From the NCBI RefSeq assembly GCF_002159945.1, contig NZ_NFJQ01000004.1, positions 202,623 to 266,622 on the forward strand: DNA of 64,000 nucleotides, written 5' to 3'. The first letter of the stretch is position 1, and every line of letters begins with the position of its first letter. The notes under the pieces were generated by a model. The model did no database searches and had not been told where the DNA came from. It saw only the letters and a program-made list of their open reading frames with translations. Below, one piece after another: positions 23,848 to 32,810 of this stretch. The DNA comes from Cloacibacillus sp. An23 (GTDB lineage: Bacteria; Synergistota; Synergistia; Synergistales; Synergistaceae). The translations under genes and the position numbers were made by a program.

Positions 23848-26345
23848 GTTTCAACTCACGCGTCCCGCGGGGGACGCGACGAGTTCTCTCGCTCATGGGA
23901 GGCCGACAATGCCGGTTTCAACTCACGCGTCCCGCGGGGGACGCGACGGGCGCATGAAGGAGTGTGAGACATGGCACAGCCGTTTCAACTCACGCGTCCC
24001 GCGGGGGACGCGACTTCTCCTAGGGCATAACAAGCGTTCACTTTCCAGTTTCAACTCACGCGTCCCGCGGGGGACGCGACTATTTTCGAGCGTGATTTGG
24101 AGTGGGGTATCAAGTTTCAACTCACGCGTCCCGCGGGGGACGCGACGAGAAGCAGATAAAATGGGCGGCGGAAATCCGAGGTTTCAACTCACGCGTCCCG
24201 CGGGGGACGCGACGCAACGGTATGGTCTGCGATATACCAACCTAGCGTTTCAACTCACGCGTCCCGCGGGGGACGCGACGCGCAAGGCAGCCGAGGCCGA
24301 GAGCGGTGCACTGTTTCAACTCACGCGTCCCGCGGGGGACGCGACACGATAGTCACGGTCATCCCCGGCTGGGACACCGTGTTTCAACTCACGCGTCCCG
24401 CGGGGGACGCGACTTTGGCGCTTTCGGGGTTCCATAGCTGCATTCCGTTTCAACTCACGCGTCCCGCGGGGGACGCGACGCAAAGACGAAAACGTGCCCG
24501 ACGACACGCCAGAGTTTCAACTCACGCGTCCCGCGGGGGACGCGACGGCGCAGTTGAGCGCGACTGACGGTTCAAGGCCGTTTCAACTCACGCGTCCCGC
24601 GGGGGACGCGACTAGGCATGGGGACGGCAGATTTACGTTATAGAGCTGTTTCAACTCACGCGTCCCGCGGGGGACGCGACAGGCAAGCGATACGGCATTT
24701 GGAAAGACAACATCGTTTCAACTCACGCGTCCCGCGGGGGACGCGACATTCTTTCAGCTCTGTAATTTCTTCAAAATGTGGTTTCAACTCACGCGTCCCG
24801 CGGGGGACGCGACTTTTAGGGATAAGTCGTACACTATACCTGTATGGTTTCAACTCACGCGTCCCGCGGGGGACGCGACGCCGCGCGAGGTGGAGCGTCA
24901 GAAGTTGAATCTGTTTCAACTCACGCGTCCCGCGGGGGACGCGACCAACAGTATATTCAATCTGGACACGATTTTTAGTTTCAACTCACGCGTCCCGCGG
25001 GGGACGCGACCCCTTCTCGACGTCATCCGCTCGCTGCCGGAGGAGTTTCAACTCACGCGTCCCGCGGGGGACGCGACGCGACGTCTTCGCGGAGGACTGC
25101 TGTTTCTTCGAGGTTTCAACTCACGCGTCCCGCGGGGGACGCGACGGCGAAGGTGCAGGCGTTTGTGGATTATATCTTGGTTTCAACTCACGCGTCCCGC
25201 GGGGGACGCGACGTGTAATTTACGCTATGACCGCTACCATCTTGGTTTCAACTCACGCGTCCCGCGGGGGACGCGACTACATAGACCTCTGCGCCTCGGA
25301 CACGATAGACGAGTTTCAACTCACGCGTCCCGCGGGGGACGCGACTAAGGTATCCGTCCACTGTATGGCTCTTCTGGAAGTTTCAACTCACGCGTCCCGC
25401 GGGGGACGCGACGATGCAGCAGCAGAAACGTAAGTTTACAGAATTCAGTTTCAACTCACGCGTCCCGCGGGGGACGCGACCAATCAAAAATCGTAGGGTG
25501 ATGCGGATGTTTGTTTCAACTCACGCGTCCCGCGGGGGACGCGACAGTATTTACCGTCGAAGAGCTCAAGCGCCAGTACAGTTTCAACTCACGCGTCCCG
25601 CGGGGGACGCGACGCAAAAGAAATGAACAGCATGTTTGACTATCGAGTTTCAACTCACGCGTCCCGCGGGGGACGCGACTCCTAGTTATCAGTTGCCCGA
25701 AGCCATCCCGGTCGTTTCAACTCACGCGTCCCGCGGGGGACGCGACTTGAAAATCGTAATTGTCATGGCAAAACTGACAGTTTCAACTCACGCGTCCCGC
25801 GGGGGACGCGACGCGGCGATATTGTCTTTTTAACTCTTCGACGGTGTTTCAACTCACGCGTCCCGCGGGGGACGCGACGCGGCTAACGGCCTATATGAGC
25901 GAGATTACGTCGGTTTCAACTCACGCGTCCCGCGGGGGACGCGACAAAATCAACATGGAGGCGCTGTAAACACTTGTAGTTTCAACTCACGCGTCCCGCG
26001 GGGGACGCGACCCAACTCTCCGCACGTGAATTTGATATGATACCGGTTTCAACTCACGCGTCCCGCGGGGGACGCGACGCCGCAGTGCCCCAGTAGTCCG
26101 GCCCGCTCTGATGTTTCAACTCACGCGTCCCGCGGGGGACGCGACTAGACGTTGTTGTTCTCATTGTCGGAGGCTCTAAGTTTCAACTCACGCGTCCCGC
26201 GGGGGACGCGACCTGGGGATGTGGGTATATAAGCCGTTTGTTTATCGTTTCAACTCACGCGTCCCGCGGGGGACGCGACAACGCAAAAGGATGGAGCATT
26301 GACGCCATCGAAGTTTCAACTCACGCGTCCCGCGGGGGACGCGAC
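23848..26345 (-). CRISPR. CRISPR array 1: 38 repeats of 33 bases, 37 spacers
   Basis: I count 38 repeats with starts from 23848 to 26313. On the plus strand each begins GTTTCAACTCACGCGTCCC and ends GGGGGACGCGAC. No base change is visible in any of them. Spacers are 32-35 bases and all appear different. Read on the minus strand the repeat ends GTGAGTTGAAAC, the type I-C handle. The crRNAs therefore come from the minus strand and the leader end is the right end (26346 onward). The repeat hairpin is CGCGTCCC/GGGACGCG. The uniformity suggests an active, recently maintained array. No cas gene adjoins it; the only set is 10 kb away. Confidence 0.97.
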
Positions 26346-26527
26346 GGCATTGCGATTAGACACGGTTATAATAACACTTTTTCAGCGTTATTACGCGAAG
26401 GCGCTTTATGGCGCTCTGCCGATGCGCGCCGTCTAGGTAAAATTCATGGGAATTCTCGATTTGGAGCGAAGCGCGAAAACCTTGGGATTTTTATGTGAGC
26501 TTAGGGTTCGCGCATATGTTTGGCCGC
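26346..26527 (-). promoter_or_regulatory. Leader of CRISPR array 1
   Basis: This noncoding stretch is homologous to the sequence flanking array 2. Shared blocks lie at the same distance from the last repeat: ACGG at +17, CACTTTTTC at +30, CGCGAAG near +50 and GGTTCGCG at +160. On the minus strand a TATTAT sits close to the first repeat. The remaining bases up to 26703 hold no gene that I can support. Confidence 0.7.
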
Positions 26528-26703
26528 CGCCGTTTCAGCCGCGCGCTTCGGAAGGACGGGCTTGGTAATGGCGGATATTTGGGGCCAGCGCCGCCGCGTT
26601 TAGAGTATGACGGCGGGGCTGTTTCTCCACGCAACGGAGCGTTTACCCGCGCCTTTCCGCAGCGGCTTCGTGCGTGCGGCGGCGGGCGGCATGTACCTGT
26701 CCG

Positions 26704-27462
26704 CTAATTCCTCGCCTTGTCTACGAGCATGCGGAATATCTCTGCCTGCACCGCGTCGTCGTCGGCCAGGCATTCCGGATGCCACTGTACGCCGACGGCC
26801 CAGCGGTACGCCGGGGCGATGACGGCCTCTACTACGCCGTCGTCTGTTACGGCTGCGGCCTGCAGGCGCTTCGAGAGCCGGCCGATCGCCTGATGGTGCA
26901 TTGAGTTGACGAGCATGGCTCCTCCATTGCGGCTCGGGAAGAGCCACGGCGAAAGTATTTTTACGTCGTGGACGTAGCCGCGCGTAACGTCCGGACGATT
27001 GTGCAGCTTCCACTTTTCGTCAACCGACGGCATGTCCTGTATCAACGCGCCGCCGAGTACGACGTTGAGCAGCTGGCAGCCGCGGCATATCCCGAGCAGC
27101 GGCTTGTCGCGCTCGAGCGCGGCGCGGCAGAGCGCCGTCTCGAAGTGATCGCGCGCGAGGTCGGGCGCGTGGCTTCCGGCGTTTTCCTCGCCGTAGAATG
27201 ATGGCGCGATGTCGTGCCCTCCGGCGAATACGAAGCCGTCAAGCCTTGAGGCTAGCTTCGCCGTCTCGCGTTCGTCCTCCGTCGGCGTGAGCGGCAGCGG
27301 CAGGCCGCCGGCGGTGCGCACGGCGCAGATTATCTTTTCGGTGAGGCGCGACAGGAGCCAGAAATATTGCAGTTCCTCGCCGCCCATGTCCTCGAGCTGC
27401 ATGTCCGCCCAGCGGCGCTGAAACGGCAGGGTCGGGACGCCGATAAGCGGCCGCCTTTTCAT
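26704..27462 (-). CDS. Peptidase C26 family glutamine amidotransferase-like hydrolase (PuuD type)
   Basis: This protein of about 252 residues has the class I glutamine amidotransferase fold of gamma-glutamyl-gamma-aminobutyrate hydrolases. Key parts are RPLIGVPTLPFQRR at the N-terminus, LDGFVFAGGHDIAPSFYGEE, the nucleophile elbow PLLGICRGCQLLNVVLGGALIQDM with its cysteine in GICRG, VNSMHHQAIGRL, and the catalytic histidine in WAVGVQWHPE. It cleaves gamma-glutamyl amides such as gamma-glutamyl-GABA; the exact substrate is unknown. GTG 27465 is an alternative start one codon upstream. It begins eleven bases after the upstream epimerase gene and is likely cotranscribed. Confidence 0.88.
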   Translation of the reverse strand: MKRRPLIGVPTLPFQRRWADMQLEDMGGEELQYFWLLSRLTEKIICAVRTAGGLPLPLTPTEDERETAKLASRLDGFVFAGGHDIAPSFYGEENAGSHAPDLARDHFETALCRAALERDKPLLGICRGCQLLNVVLGGALIQDMPSVDEKWKLHNRPDVTRGYVHDVKILSPWLFPSRNGGAMLVNSMHHQAIGRLSKRLQAAAVTDDGVVEAVIAPAYRWAVGVQWHPECLADDDAVQAEIFRMLVDKARN

Positions 27463-27472
27463 CACGCTGCTT

Positions 27473-28495
27473 TTACTCCGCTTCCTGTTCGGCGTACCAC
27501 GCTATCGTCCTGTGCAGAGCCTCGCGCATCCCGGTCTTCGGTTTCCATCCGAAGCGGCTTTCCATCTTTCTGACGGAGGGCTTGCGGTTCTGCATGTCGT
27601 CGTAACTCTTGCCGTAATATACTGAGGAAGGGATTATCTCGAGCTCCGTCGCCTCGGCGGCCCAGCGGAAGCGCGGGAACTGCTTCGCTTCGTCTATAAG
27701 CATAGCCGCCGTCTCTTTTATCGAGTAGTTGTTATCAGGGTTGCCGATGTTGAATATCTCGTTGTCGCCGCGGTTGTGGTCGTTGCGGATTATAGCCATG
27801 AGGGCTTCGATGCCGTCGCCGACCCAAGTGAAGCTGCGGCGCTGTTCTCCGCCGTTGACGAGCGAGATCTTGCGGCGGTGTATCATATCGTAGAGCATTT
27901 GCGTTACGGAGCGCGCCCGGCGTTCCTCCGCGTCCCTGAATGTGTCGAGCCTCGGCCCGATCCAGTCGAATGGGCGGAATATGGTGAACTGCAGCCCGGC
28001 CTCCTGCCCGTAGGCGAATATCATGCGGTCCATCATCTGTTTAGCGCAGCTGTATATCCAACGCATCTTTACGACCGGGCCTGTCGTCATCGGGCTTTCG
28101 TCCTCTTTTAGCTCCTCGCCCGCGCTCATGCCGTAGACCTCGGAGGTCGATGGAAATATTATGCGCTTGTTGTGCTTCACGCAGAGGCGAACCATCTTGA
28201 GATTCTGTTCGAAGTCGAGCTCGAACGTCCACACCGGCTTTTTTACGTAATAGGCCGGCTTCGCTATTCCGGCGAGCGGAATGACGACATCCGACTTTAT
28301 TACCTCGGCCTCCAGCGCCTCGTTGTCCTTGAAAATATCCCCGCGGCGGAAAGAGAACTGCGCGTTCCCCTCGTAGGGCGCGAGGTTCGAAGACGCTATG
28401 TCGAAGCCGCTCACCTGCCAGTCAGTTGAAGCGAGCACCGCCCCCAGCAGATGCGTGCCGATAAATCCGTTTATCCCCGTTACGAACAGTCTCAT
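27473..28495 (-). CDS. ArnA C-terminal-type UDP-glucuronate decarboxylase (SDR family)
   Basis: The 340-residue extended short-chain dehydrogenase has the NAD motif VTGINGFIGTHLLGA. It also has the stretches typical of the ArnA dehydrogenase domain: VIPLAGIAKPAYYVKKP, FELDFEQNLKMVRLCVKHNKRIIFPSTSEVYGM, RWIYSCAKQMMDRMIFAYG (catalytic Tyr-xxx-Lys), FRPFDWIGPRLD and SSVYYGKSYDDMQNRKPS. ArnA oxidises and decarboxylates UDP-glucuronate to the 4-keto-pentose used for aminoarabinose or UDP-xylose. The formyltransferase half of ArnA is absent, so this is a stand-alone enzyme for envelope sugar synthesis. No aminoarabinose genes are nearby. AAGGAGAGG precedes the ATG. Confidence 0.85.
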   Translation of the reverse strand: MRLFVTGINGFIGTHLLGAVLASTDWQVSGFDIASSNLAPYEGNAQFSFRRGDIFKDNEALEAEVIKSDVVIPLAGIAKPAYYVKKPVWTFELDFEQNLKMVRLCVKHNKRIIFPSTSEVYGMSAGEELKEDESPMTTGPVVKMRWIYSCAKQMMDRMIFAYGQEAGLQFTIFRPFDWIGPRLDTFRDAEERRARSVTQMLYDMIHRRKISLVNGGEQRRSFTWVGDGIEALMAIIRNDHNRGDNEIFNIGNPDNNYSIKETAAMLIDEAKQFPRFRWAAEATELEIIPSSVYYGKSYDDMQNRKPSVRKMESRFGWKPKTGMREALHRTIAWYAEQEAE

Positions 28496-28644
28496 CGAGA
28501 ACCTCTCCTTCCAGCTGCTCCACCGCGCGCCGCGCGGGCAATATATCGCGCCGCCGTACCAACGGCTGTAATTTTCGATTTTTTTATTATAAAGCTCAAC
28601 GCCGTTTTTGTCCTGACCGGCGGGCCTGGCAAAAACGGCGTTGG

Positions 28645-28674
28645 AATAAAAAAGAGGCTTTCGCCTCTTTCATA
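28645..28674 (-). terminator. Terminator of the nucleobase permease gene
   Basis: On the minus strand AAAGAGGC pairs with GCCTCTTT (28651-28658 with 28663-28670) and runs into TTTTTATT. It lies about 22 bases beyond the permease stop. Between it and the ArnA-like gene start (28496-28644) I see nothing. Confidence 0.85.
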
Positions 28675-28695
28675 AAATCAGTTGAAAATTTACAT

Positions 28696-30111
28696 TTACG
28701 CGCGCGGACGCTTCACGTTCTCCTGCGACTCTTCGACGCCTGAGGCTATGCCGCGCTCAACCGTCGTGCCGGGGATAAGGTTGTCACAAATCGCAGCCAG
28801 GACGCCAGCGACAGCCATCGGAGTCTTCAGCACGGCCCACACCATGCCGCCGGCGGTCGTGCCGAGCGCGCCAGTGAAGAGAGCCTGGTTCGGCTCGACC
28901 CATCCGGGCAGGCCGAGCGCCATAAGGAACGAGAAGCCGACTATGAGTATGTTGCGCTGGCTGCCCATGTCGGCGCGCATAAGGTTTTGAATGCCGAGCG
29001 CGCCTATCGTGCCGAAGAGCGTAATATACGCGCCGCCGATGACAGGCGTCGGCATCGTCGCTATGAGAGCGCCGAGCTTGCCTATAAGCGACAGCAGTAT
29101 AAGTATAACGGCGCCGGCGCGCACGACGTAACGGCTTGCTACGCCAGTCAGCCCGATAAGCCCGATGTTCTCCGTGTACGACGTCGTGCCGACCGAGCCG
29201 AGGATTCCCGAGAGCGCGCAGCACATGCCCTCCGCGCCTATGCCGCGGTTGATCTGCGGCACCGTAGGATCGTTGATGCCGGCGGCGTAGGAGCAGTTAT
29301 GATAGTCGCCGATGGACTCTATCATCACGCAGAAAAATCCCGCCGCGATAGCGCCGATGGCGAGGCCTGAGAATTTCGGCGCGCCCCACGGCATGAAGAG
29401 ATTCAGGCGAAGCCACGGCGCGTCGATGATGCTCTGGAGATTTATATAAGCCGCATGGCCCGGCGCGAAAACGCCAGCGAGCGACAGCGCGAGGCAGAGC
29501 AGATAGGCGATGACTATCGAGCCGAGAACGGCGAAGATGTTGAAATATTTATTCTTGCTCACGAGGCTGAAGAAAAAAACGAGGACGACGACCAGCAGCG
29601 AAACGGGCCAGTAATTCGCCGCGTTGAACTGGATGGCGGTCGGCGCGAGCGAAAAGCCTATAGCCATGATAGTCGGCCCGATGACGACCGGCGTGATTAT
29701 CTTGCGTATACGCCCGATGAGCCGTCCGTATCCGAGCGCCGAAAGCGCGACGCCGCCGACGATGAGCGAGCCGCCGACGTACTGCATCACGACGTCAGGC
29801 CCCATGCTCTTGTACGCGCCGATGATTGTCATGATGGGCGGTATGAAACTGAAGCTCGAGCCCTGAACTATCGGAAGCCCGGAGCCGAGCTTCGGATGCG
29901 TCTGAATGAGCGTAGCGATGCCCATGCCGAAGTAGACGCAGCCGATGAACGCTCCCATCTGCGCCGTAGTCATCCCCATCGCCGGCCCGAGCACGAGCGG
30001 CACGAGCGTAGTCGCGCCGAAGAGCGTCAGCACATGCTGCGCCCCCGCAAGCACGAGTATCGGCAGCGGCGGCTTATCGTTGATTCCGTAAACAAGTTGC
30101 TTTCTCGCCAT
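28696..30111 (-). CDS. NCS2-family uracil/xanthine permease
   Basis: The 471-residue protein has about 14 hydrophobic segments and NCS2 signatures: GAQHVLTLFGATTLVPLVLG near the N-terminus, LGSGLPIVQGSSFSFIPP (about 78-95), the substrate-binding FFCVMIESIGDYHNCSYAAG (about 258-277) and SVGTTSYTENIGLIGLTGVASRYV (about 312-335). The family imports uracil or purine bases with protons. The motif ESIGDYH resembles the purine and uracil branch; the precise base cannot be assigned. The gene stands alone, with its own promoter, terminator and a LacI-type operator-like site in front. Confidence 0.92.
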   Translation of the reverse strand: MARKQLVYGINDKPPLPILVLAGAQHVLTLFGATTLVPLVLGPAMGMTTAQMGAFIGCVYFGMGIATLIQTHPKLGSGLPIVQGSSFSFIPPIMTIIGAYKSMGPDVVMQYVGGSLIVGGVALSALGYGRLIGRIRKIITPVVIGPTIMAIGFSLAPTAIQFNAANYWPVSLLVVVLVFFFSLVSKNKYFNIFAVLGSIVIAYLLCLALSLAGVFAPGHAAYINLQSIIDAPWLRLNLFMPWGAPKFSGLAIGAIAAGFFCVMIESIGDYHNCSYAAGINDPTVPQINRGIGAEGMCCALSGILGSVGTTSYTENIGLIGLTGVASRYVVRAGAVILILLSLIGKLGALIATMPTPVIGGAYITLFGTIGALGIQNLMRADMGSQRNILIVGFSFLMALGLPGWVEPNQALFTGALGTTAGGMVWAVLKTPMAVAGVLAAICDNLIPGTTVERGIASGVEESQENVKRPRA

Positions 30112-30132
30112 AGTTCGTTCCCCCCAAGGATC

Positions 30133-30172
30133 TTTGCAATCGGTTGCAAAATTAAATGCCGCGCGTATTATA
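30133..30172 (-). promoter_or_regulatory. Promoter of the NCS2 permease with LacI-type operator downstream
   Basis: TATAAT on the minus strand lies at the complement of 30167-30172; no clear -35 is seen. About 10 to 27 bases downstream, TTTGCAATCGGTTGCAAA (30133-30150) is a perfect 18-base palindrome arrangement (seven-base arms, four-base centre). Its GCAA-NCGN-TTGC core is typical of LacI/GalR and PurR operators. A bound repressor would block elongation. Confidence 0.6.
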
Positions 30173-30290
30173 GACGAAAATCGCAGAAATTACTAGGAGA
30201 GGCGGGAAACCGGCGGAGGGAGATAGAAATCGCCGCGCCCTCGACGTGGCGCGACACCGCGAATGGCTGATTTTCCAGCACGAAATCGAC

Positions 30291-31708
30291 GTTTCGACTC
30301 ACGTGCTCGCGAGGAGCGCGACATATATCGTTATACATATACTTGACCACATCACGGTTTCAACTCACGCGCTCGCGAGGAGCGCGACGCAAAAAAGCGC
30401 TGACGGGTCATTCGTGTACCCGTTTCAACTCACGCGCTCGCGAGGAGCGCGACACCGGCACCCACGCCGGTCGTACAGAGCAGTTTGCAGTTTCAACTCA
30501 CGCGCTCGCGAGGAGCGCGACTGAGGCCGTCGCTGTAGTTCTTGAGGTAGCTTATGTTTCAACTCACGCGCTCGCGAGGAGCGCGACTCGATGAGTTTTT
30601 CGAGGTCTGCCGGTGAGTAGGGGTTTCAACTCACGCGCTCGCGAGGAGCGCGACTAGGCCGCGGCGTATGGCGAGGCCGCCGCTTAATGGTTTCAACTCA
30701 CGCGCTCGCGAGGAGCGCGACCTCTGGGGCACGTACCTCTTCAAGCGCCGTGGGTTTCAACTCACGCGCTCGCGAGGAGCGCGACCGCGCACGAGGCCGC
30801 GATAAACAAGCATAACAGGTTTCAACTCACGCGCTCGCGAGGAGCGCGACGGATGCTCTTTAGTATTTATGGCCGGAGAGACAAGTTTCAACTCACGCGC
30901 TCGCGAGGAGCGCGACACGGATGCTTTAGCAGTATCTATAGACGACACGGTTTCAACTCACGCGCTCGCGAGGAGCGCGACGCGCAGCGGCCCTTCACGA
31001 GTCGGAACAGAGCAGTTTCAACTCACGCGCTCGCGAGGAGCGCGACGAAGGTACAGGCGCGTATCTAGCAGTGGATGGCGTTTCAACTCACGCGCTCGCG
31101 AGGAGCGCGACAAAATTCGCCCGACACGGATATTATACCACAGGAGGTTTCAACTCACGCGCTCGCGAGGAGCGCGACTGCGTTTCGCAATAGGTCTATA
31201 GTCCCATTTGATGTTTCAACTCACGCGCTCGCGAGGAGCGCGACAAAAAAGGCGAGCGCGGCATGGCGCGCGGCTATGGTTTCAACTCACGCGCTCGCGA
31301 GGAGCGCGACGGCGAGACGACGACACAGTACCTTTTAGCGCCTGGTTTCAACTCACGCGCTCGCGAGGAGCGCGACCAGTCACAAGTCAAAAAGTTGTGC
31401 CTTGACGGCAGTTTCAACTCACGCGCTCGCGAGGAGCGCGACGGCTCCTGACCCGCGAAGCGCACGAAGCCGGCCGGTTTCAACTCACGCGCTCGCGAGG
31501 AGCGCGACTCCTTGCGCCGCTCAGCGATAAGCCCCTTAGAACGTTTCAACTCACGCGCTCGCGAGGAGCGCGACGCTTTTTCGCTCATAACTTCACCTCC
31601 TCACCACACTGTTTCAACTCACGCGCTCGCGAGGAGCGCGACCGAGCACGCTGTTCCGCTGTCCCGTCAGGCTCTTGTTTCAACTCACGCGCTCGCGAGG
31701 AGCGCGAC
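30291..31708 (-). CRISPR. CRISPR array 2: 22 repeats of 32 bases, 21 spacers
   Basis: Twenty-two repeats run from 30291 to 31708. On the plus strand each begins GTTTCAACTCACGCGCTCGC and ends GAGGAGCGCGAC. The leftmost copy is degenerate (GTTTCGACTCACGTG), which marks the trailer end. The right end is therefore the leader end, and transcription is on the minus strand, as the handle GTGAGTTGAAAC also demands. A further very decayed copy may exist at 30224-30255: its last seven bases, GCGCGAC, match and a 35-base spacer-sized gap follows it. The stem CGCGCTC/GAGCGCG differs from array 1. Spacers are 32-36 bases and distinct. Confidence 0.97.
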
Positions 31709-31894
31709 TGTACTATAAATAAGTACGGACATGATAGCACTTTTTCGATATTTTGCGCGAAGCGCAGGCTTCGGCGGTTTTCATTGTGCCTGTGTTTCAA
31801 CGATTTTCCGTTTTTCTCGGACGCGGCGCGGAGCGCGAAGCTTCGTGGAATTTTATGCGCGCTTCAGGTTCGCGGGCGCGCATGTGTGCGGCCC
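31709..31894 (-). promoter_or_regulatory. Leader of CRISPR array 2
   Basis: It is homologous to the array 1 leader with conserved blocks at constant distance from the last repeat (ACGG at +17, CACTTTTTC at +30, GGTTCGCG at +159). TATCAT on the minus strand lies at the place of TATTAT in leader 1. It is GC-skewed and noncoding. Confidence 0.7.
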
Positions 31895-31905
31895 GCGCGT
31901 TTGGT

Positions 31906-32358
31906 CTACTCCAGGTGATCTTTAATGGTTCGGCGCAGTATCTGTTCGAGGCGCGCCGCGAAGCGTCCGTCGTCTTCTTTCGTCCTTTTCGGCGGGCCTT
32001 TGGTGCGACCGCCGGAGCGGCGGTGCTTCGCCTTTATTTCGCGTTCTTCGAGCGCGGCGGCTATCGTATCCTCGCGGTATTCGAAGCCGCACGGATTGAG
32101 CGCGGCGCATTTTTTGCCGAGCACCGCGGCGGCGAGTCCGATGTCCTGCGTTACGACGGCGTCGCCAGACTGCGCAAGGTTTATTATTTTTATGTCGGCC
32201 TCCTGAGGGCCGTCGCCGACTGTCACGTGCTCGGGCGATTCGATTACGTGGTCGAAGCCGGCGACGGTGACGAGCCTGACGCCGAAGCGCGCGGCGAGAG
32301 ACAGCGCGGAGGCGAGCGCGCCGCGCGGGCATGCGTCGGCATCTACGATTATTTTCAA
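31906..32358 (-). CDS. YaiI/YqxD (UPF0178) family protein
   Basis: The 150-residue protein matches the UPF0178 family: MKIIVDADACPRGALASALSLAARFGVRLVTVAG at the N-terminus with its conserved DADACP motif, then DIKIINLAQSGDAVVTQDIGLAAAVLGKKCAALNPCGFEY and the basic KAKHRRSGGRTKGPPKRTKEDDGRFAARLEQIL near the C-terminus. The fold is related to PIN nucleases, but the function has not been established. The start is a TTG whose last bases overlap the TGA stop of the upstream gene, so it is coupled to the 32355-32726 gene. Confidence 0.9.
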   Translation of the reverse strand: MKIIVDADACPRGALASALSLAARFGVRLVTVAGFDHVIESPEHVTVGDGPQEADIKIINLAQSGDAVVTQDIGLAAAVLGKKCAALNPCGFEYREDTIAAALEEREIKAKHRRSGGRTKGPPKRTKEDDGRFAARLEQILRRTIKDHLE

Positions 32359-32726
32359 TTATTTTGCAGGCAGCCGCAGATCTCGGTGTTGCGCCCGTCC
32401 GAAGGCTCGGCTTTGATTTCCGTGATTTTTATCGCGCCATGGCGGTGGAGCGCGAGCGCGAGCGAGATTATCGTCGCGGGCGTGACGCCGATGGTTTTCG
32501 CGAGAGCTTCAGGGTCTATGGCTCCCTTCTCTTCGACGGCGCGCGTGAGCTCGCCGCCGAGGCAGCCGACCCATTCGGCGAAGAGCGCCTGCATTTCGGG
32601 CGTCGCCGAACCTGCGAGCTGCCCCGCGCGCACTACGGAGTCGAGCACGCGCGCTGAGACGAGCTCGAGAGATTTGACGAGCTGGCGCATGTCCTGGTCG
32701 CCGAGGTTTTTTATGTCGAGTTCCAT
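32355..32726 (-). CDS. Small cytoplasmic protein, unknown; possible winged-helix part
   Basis: The 123-residue protein starts at ATG 32726 with an excellent AAGGAGGG and begins MELDIKNLGDQDMRQLVKSLELVSARVLDSVVRAGQL. It is mostly helical, with a stretch LAKTIGVTPATIISLALALHRHGAIKITEIKAEP at about 75-110 that reads like helix, turn, helix and a beta wing, so DNA binding is possible. The tail EICGCLQNN has two cysteines. I do not recognise the family. Overlap with the UPF0178 gene suggests joint expression. Confidence 0.6.
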   Translation of the reverse strand: MELDIKNLGDQDMRQLVKSLELVSARVLDSVVRAGQLAGSATPEMQALFAEWVGCLGGELTRAVEEKGAIDPEALAKTIGVTPATIISLALALHRHGAIKITEIKAEPSDGRNTEICGCLQNN

Positions 32727-32810
32727 TAAATAGCCCTCCTTGCGGTTTATCTTTCCAGCCGCTCTGAATTATAATATAAACCGTCATTCTAAGAGAAGGG
32801 ATGGATAGGT

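Noticed and set aside
23783..26498. Long open frames through CRISPR array 1 with repeating peptides such as FQLTRPAGDAT and FNSRVPRGTR.
   Set aside because: The repeat has no stop in several frames, so frames stay open by chance. Each encodes the repeat plus random spacer text. They are not genes.
30246..31718. Open frames through array 2 with repeating peptides such as STHALARSAT and SRSSRARELK on both strands.
   Set aside because: They arise from the repeat sequence in the same way as in array 1.
31794..31825. GTTTCAAC inside the leader of array 2 as a possible further degenerate repeat.
   Set aside because: An eight-base match is expected by chance about twice in a window of this size on both strands, and the rest does not align with the repeat.
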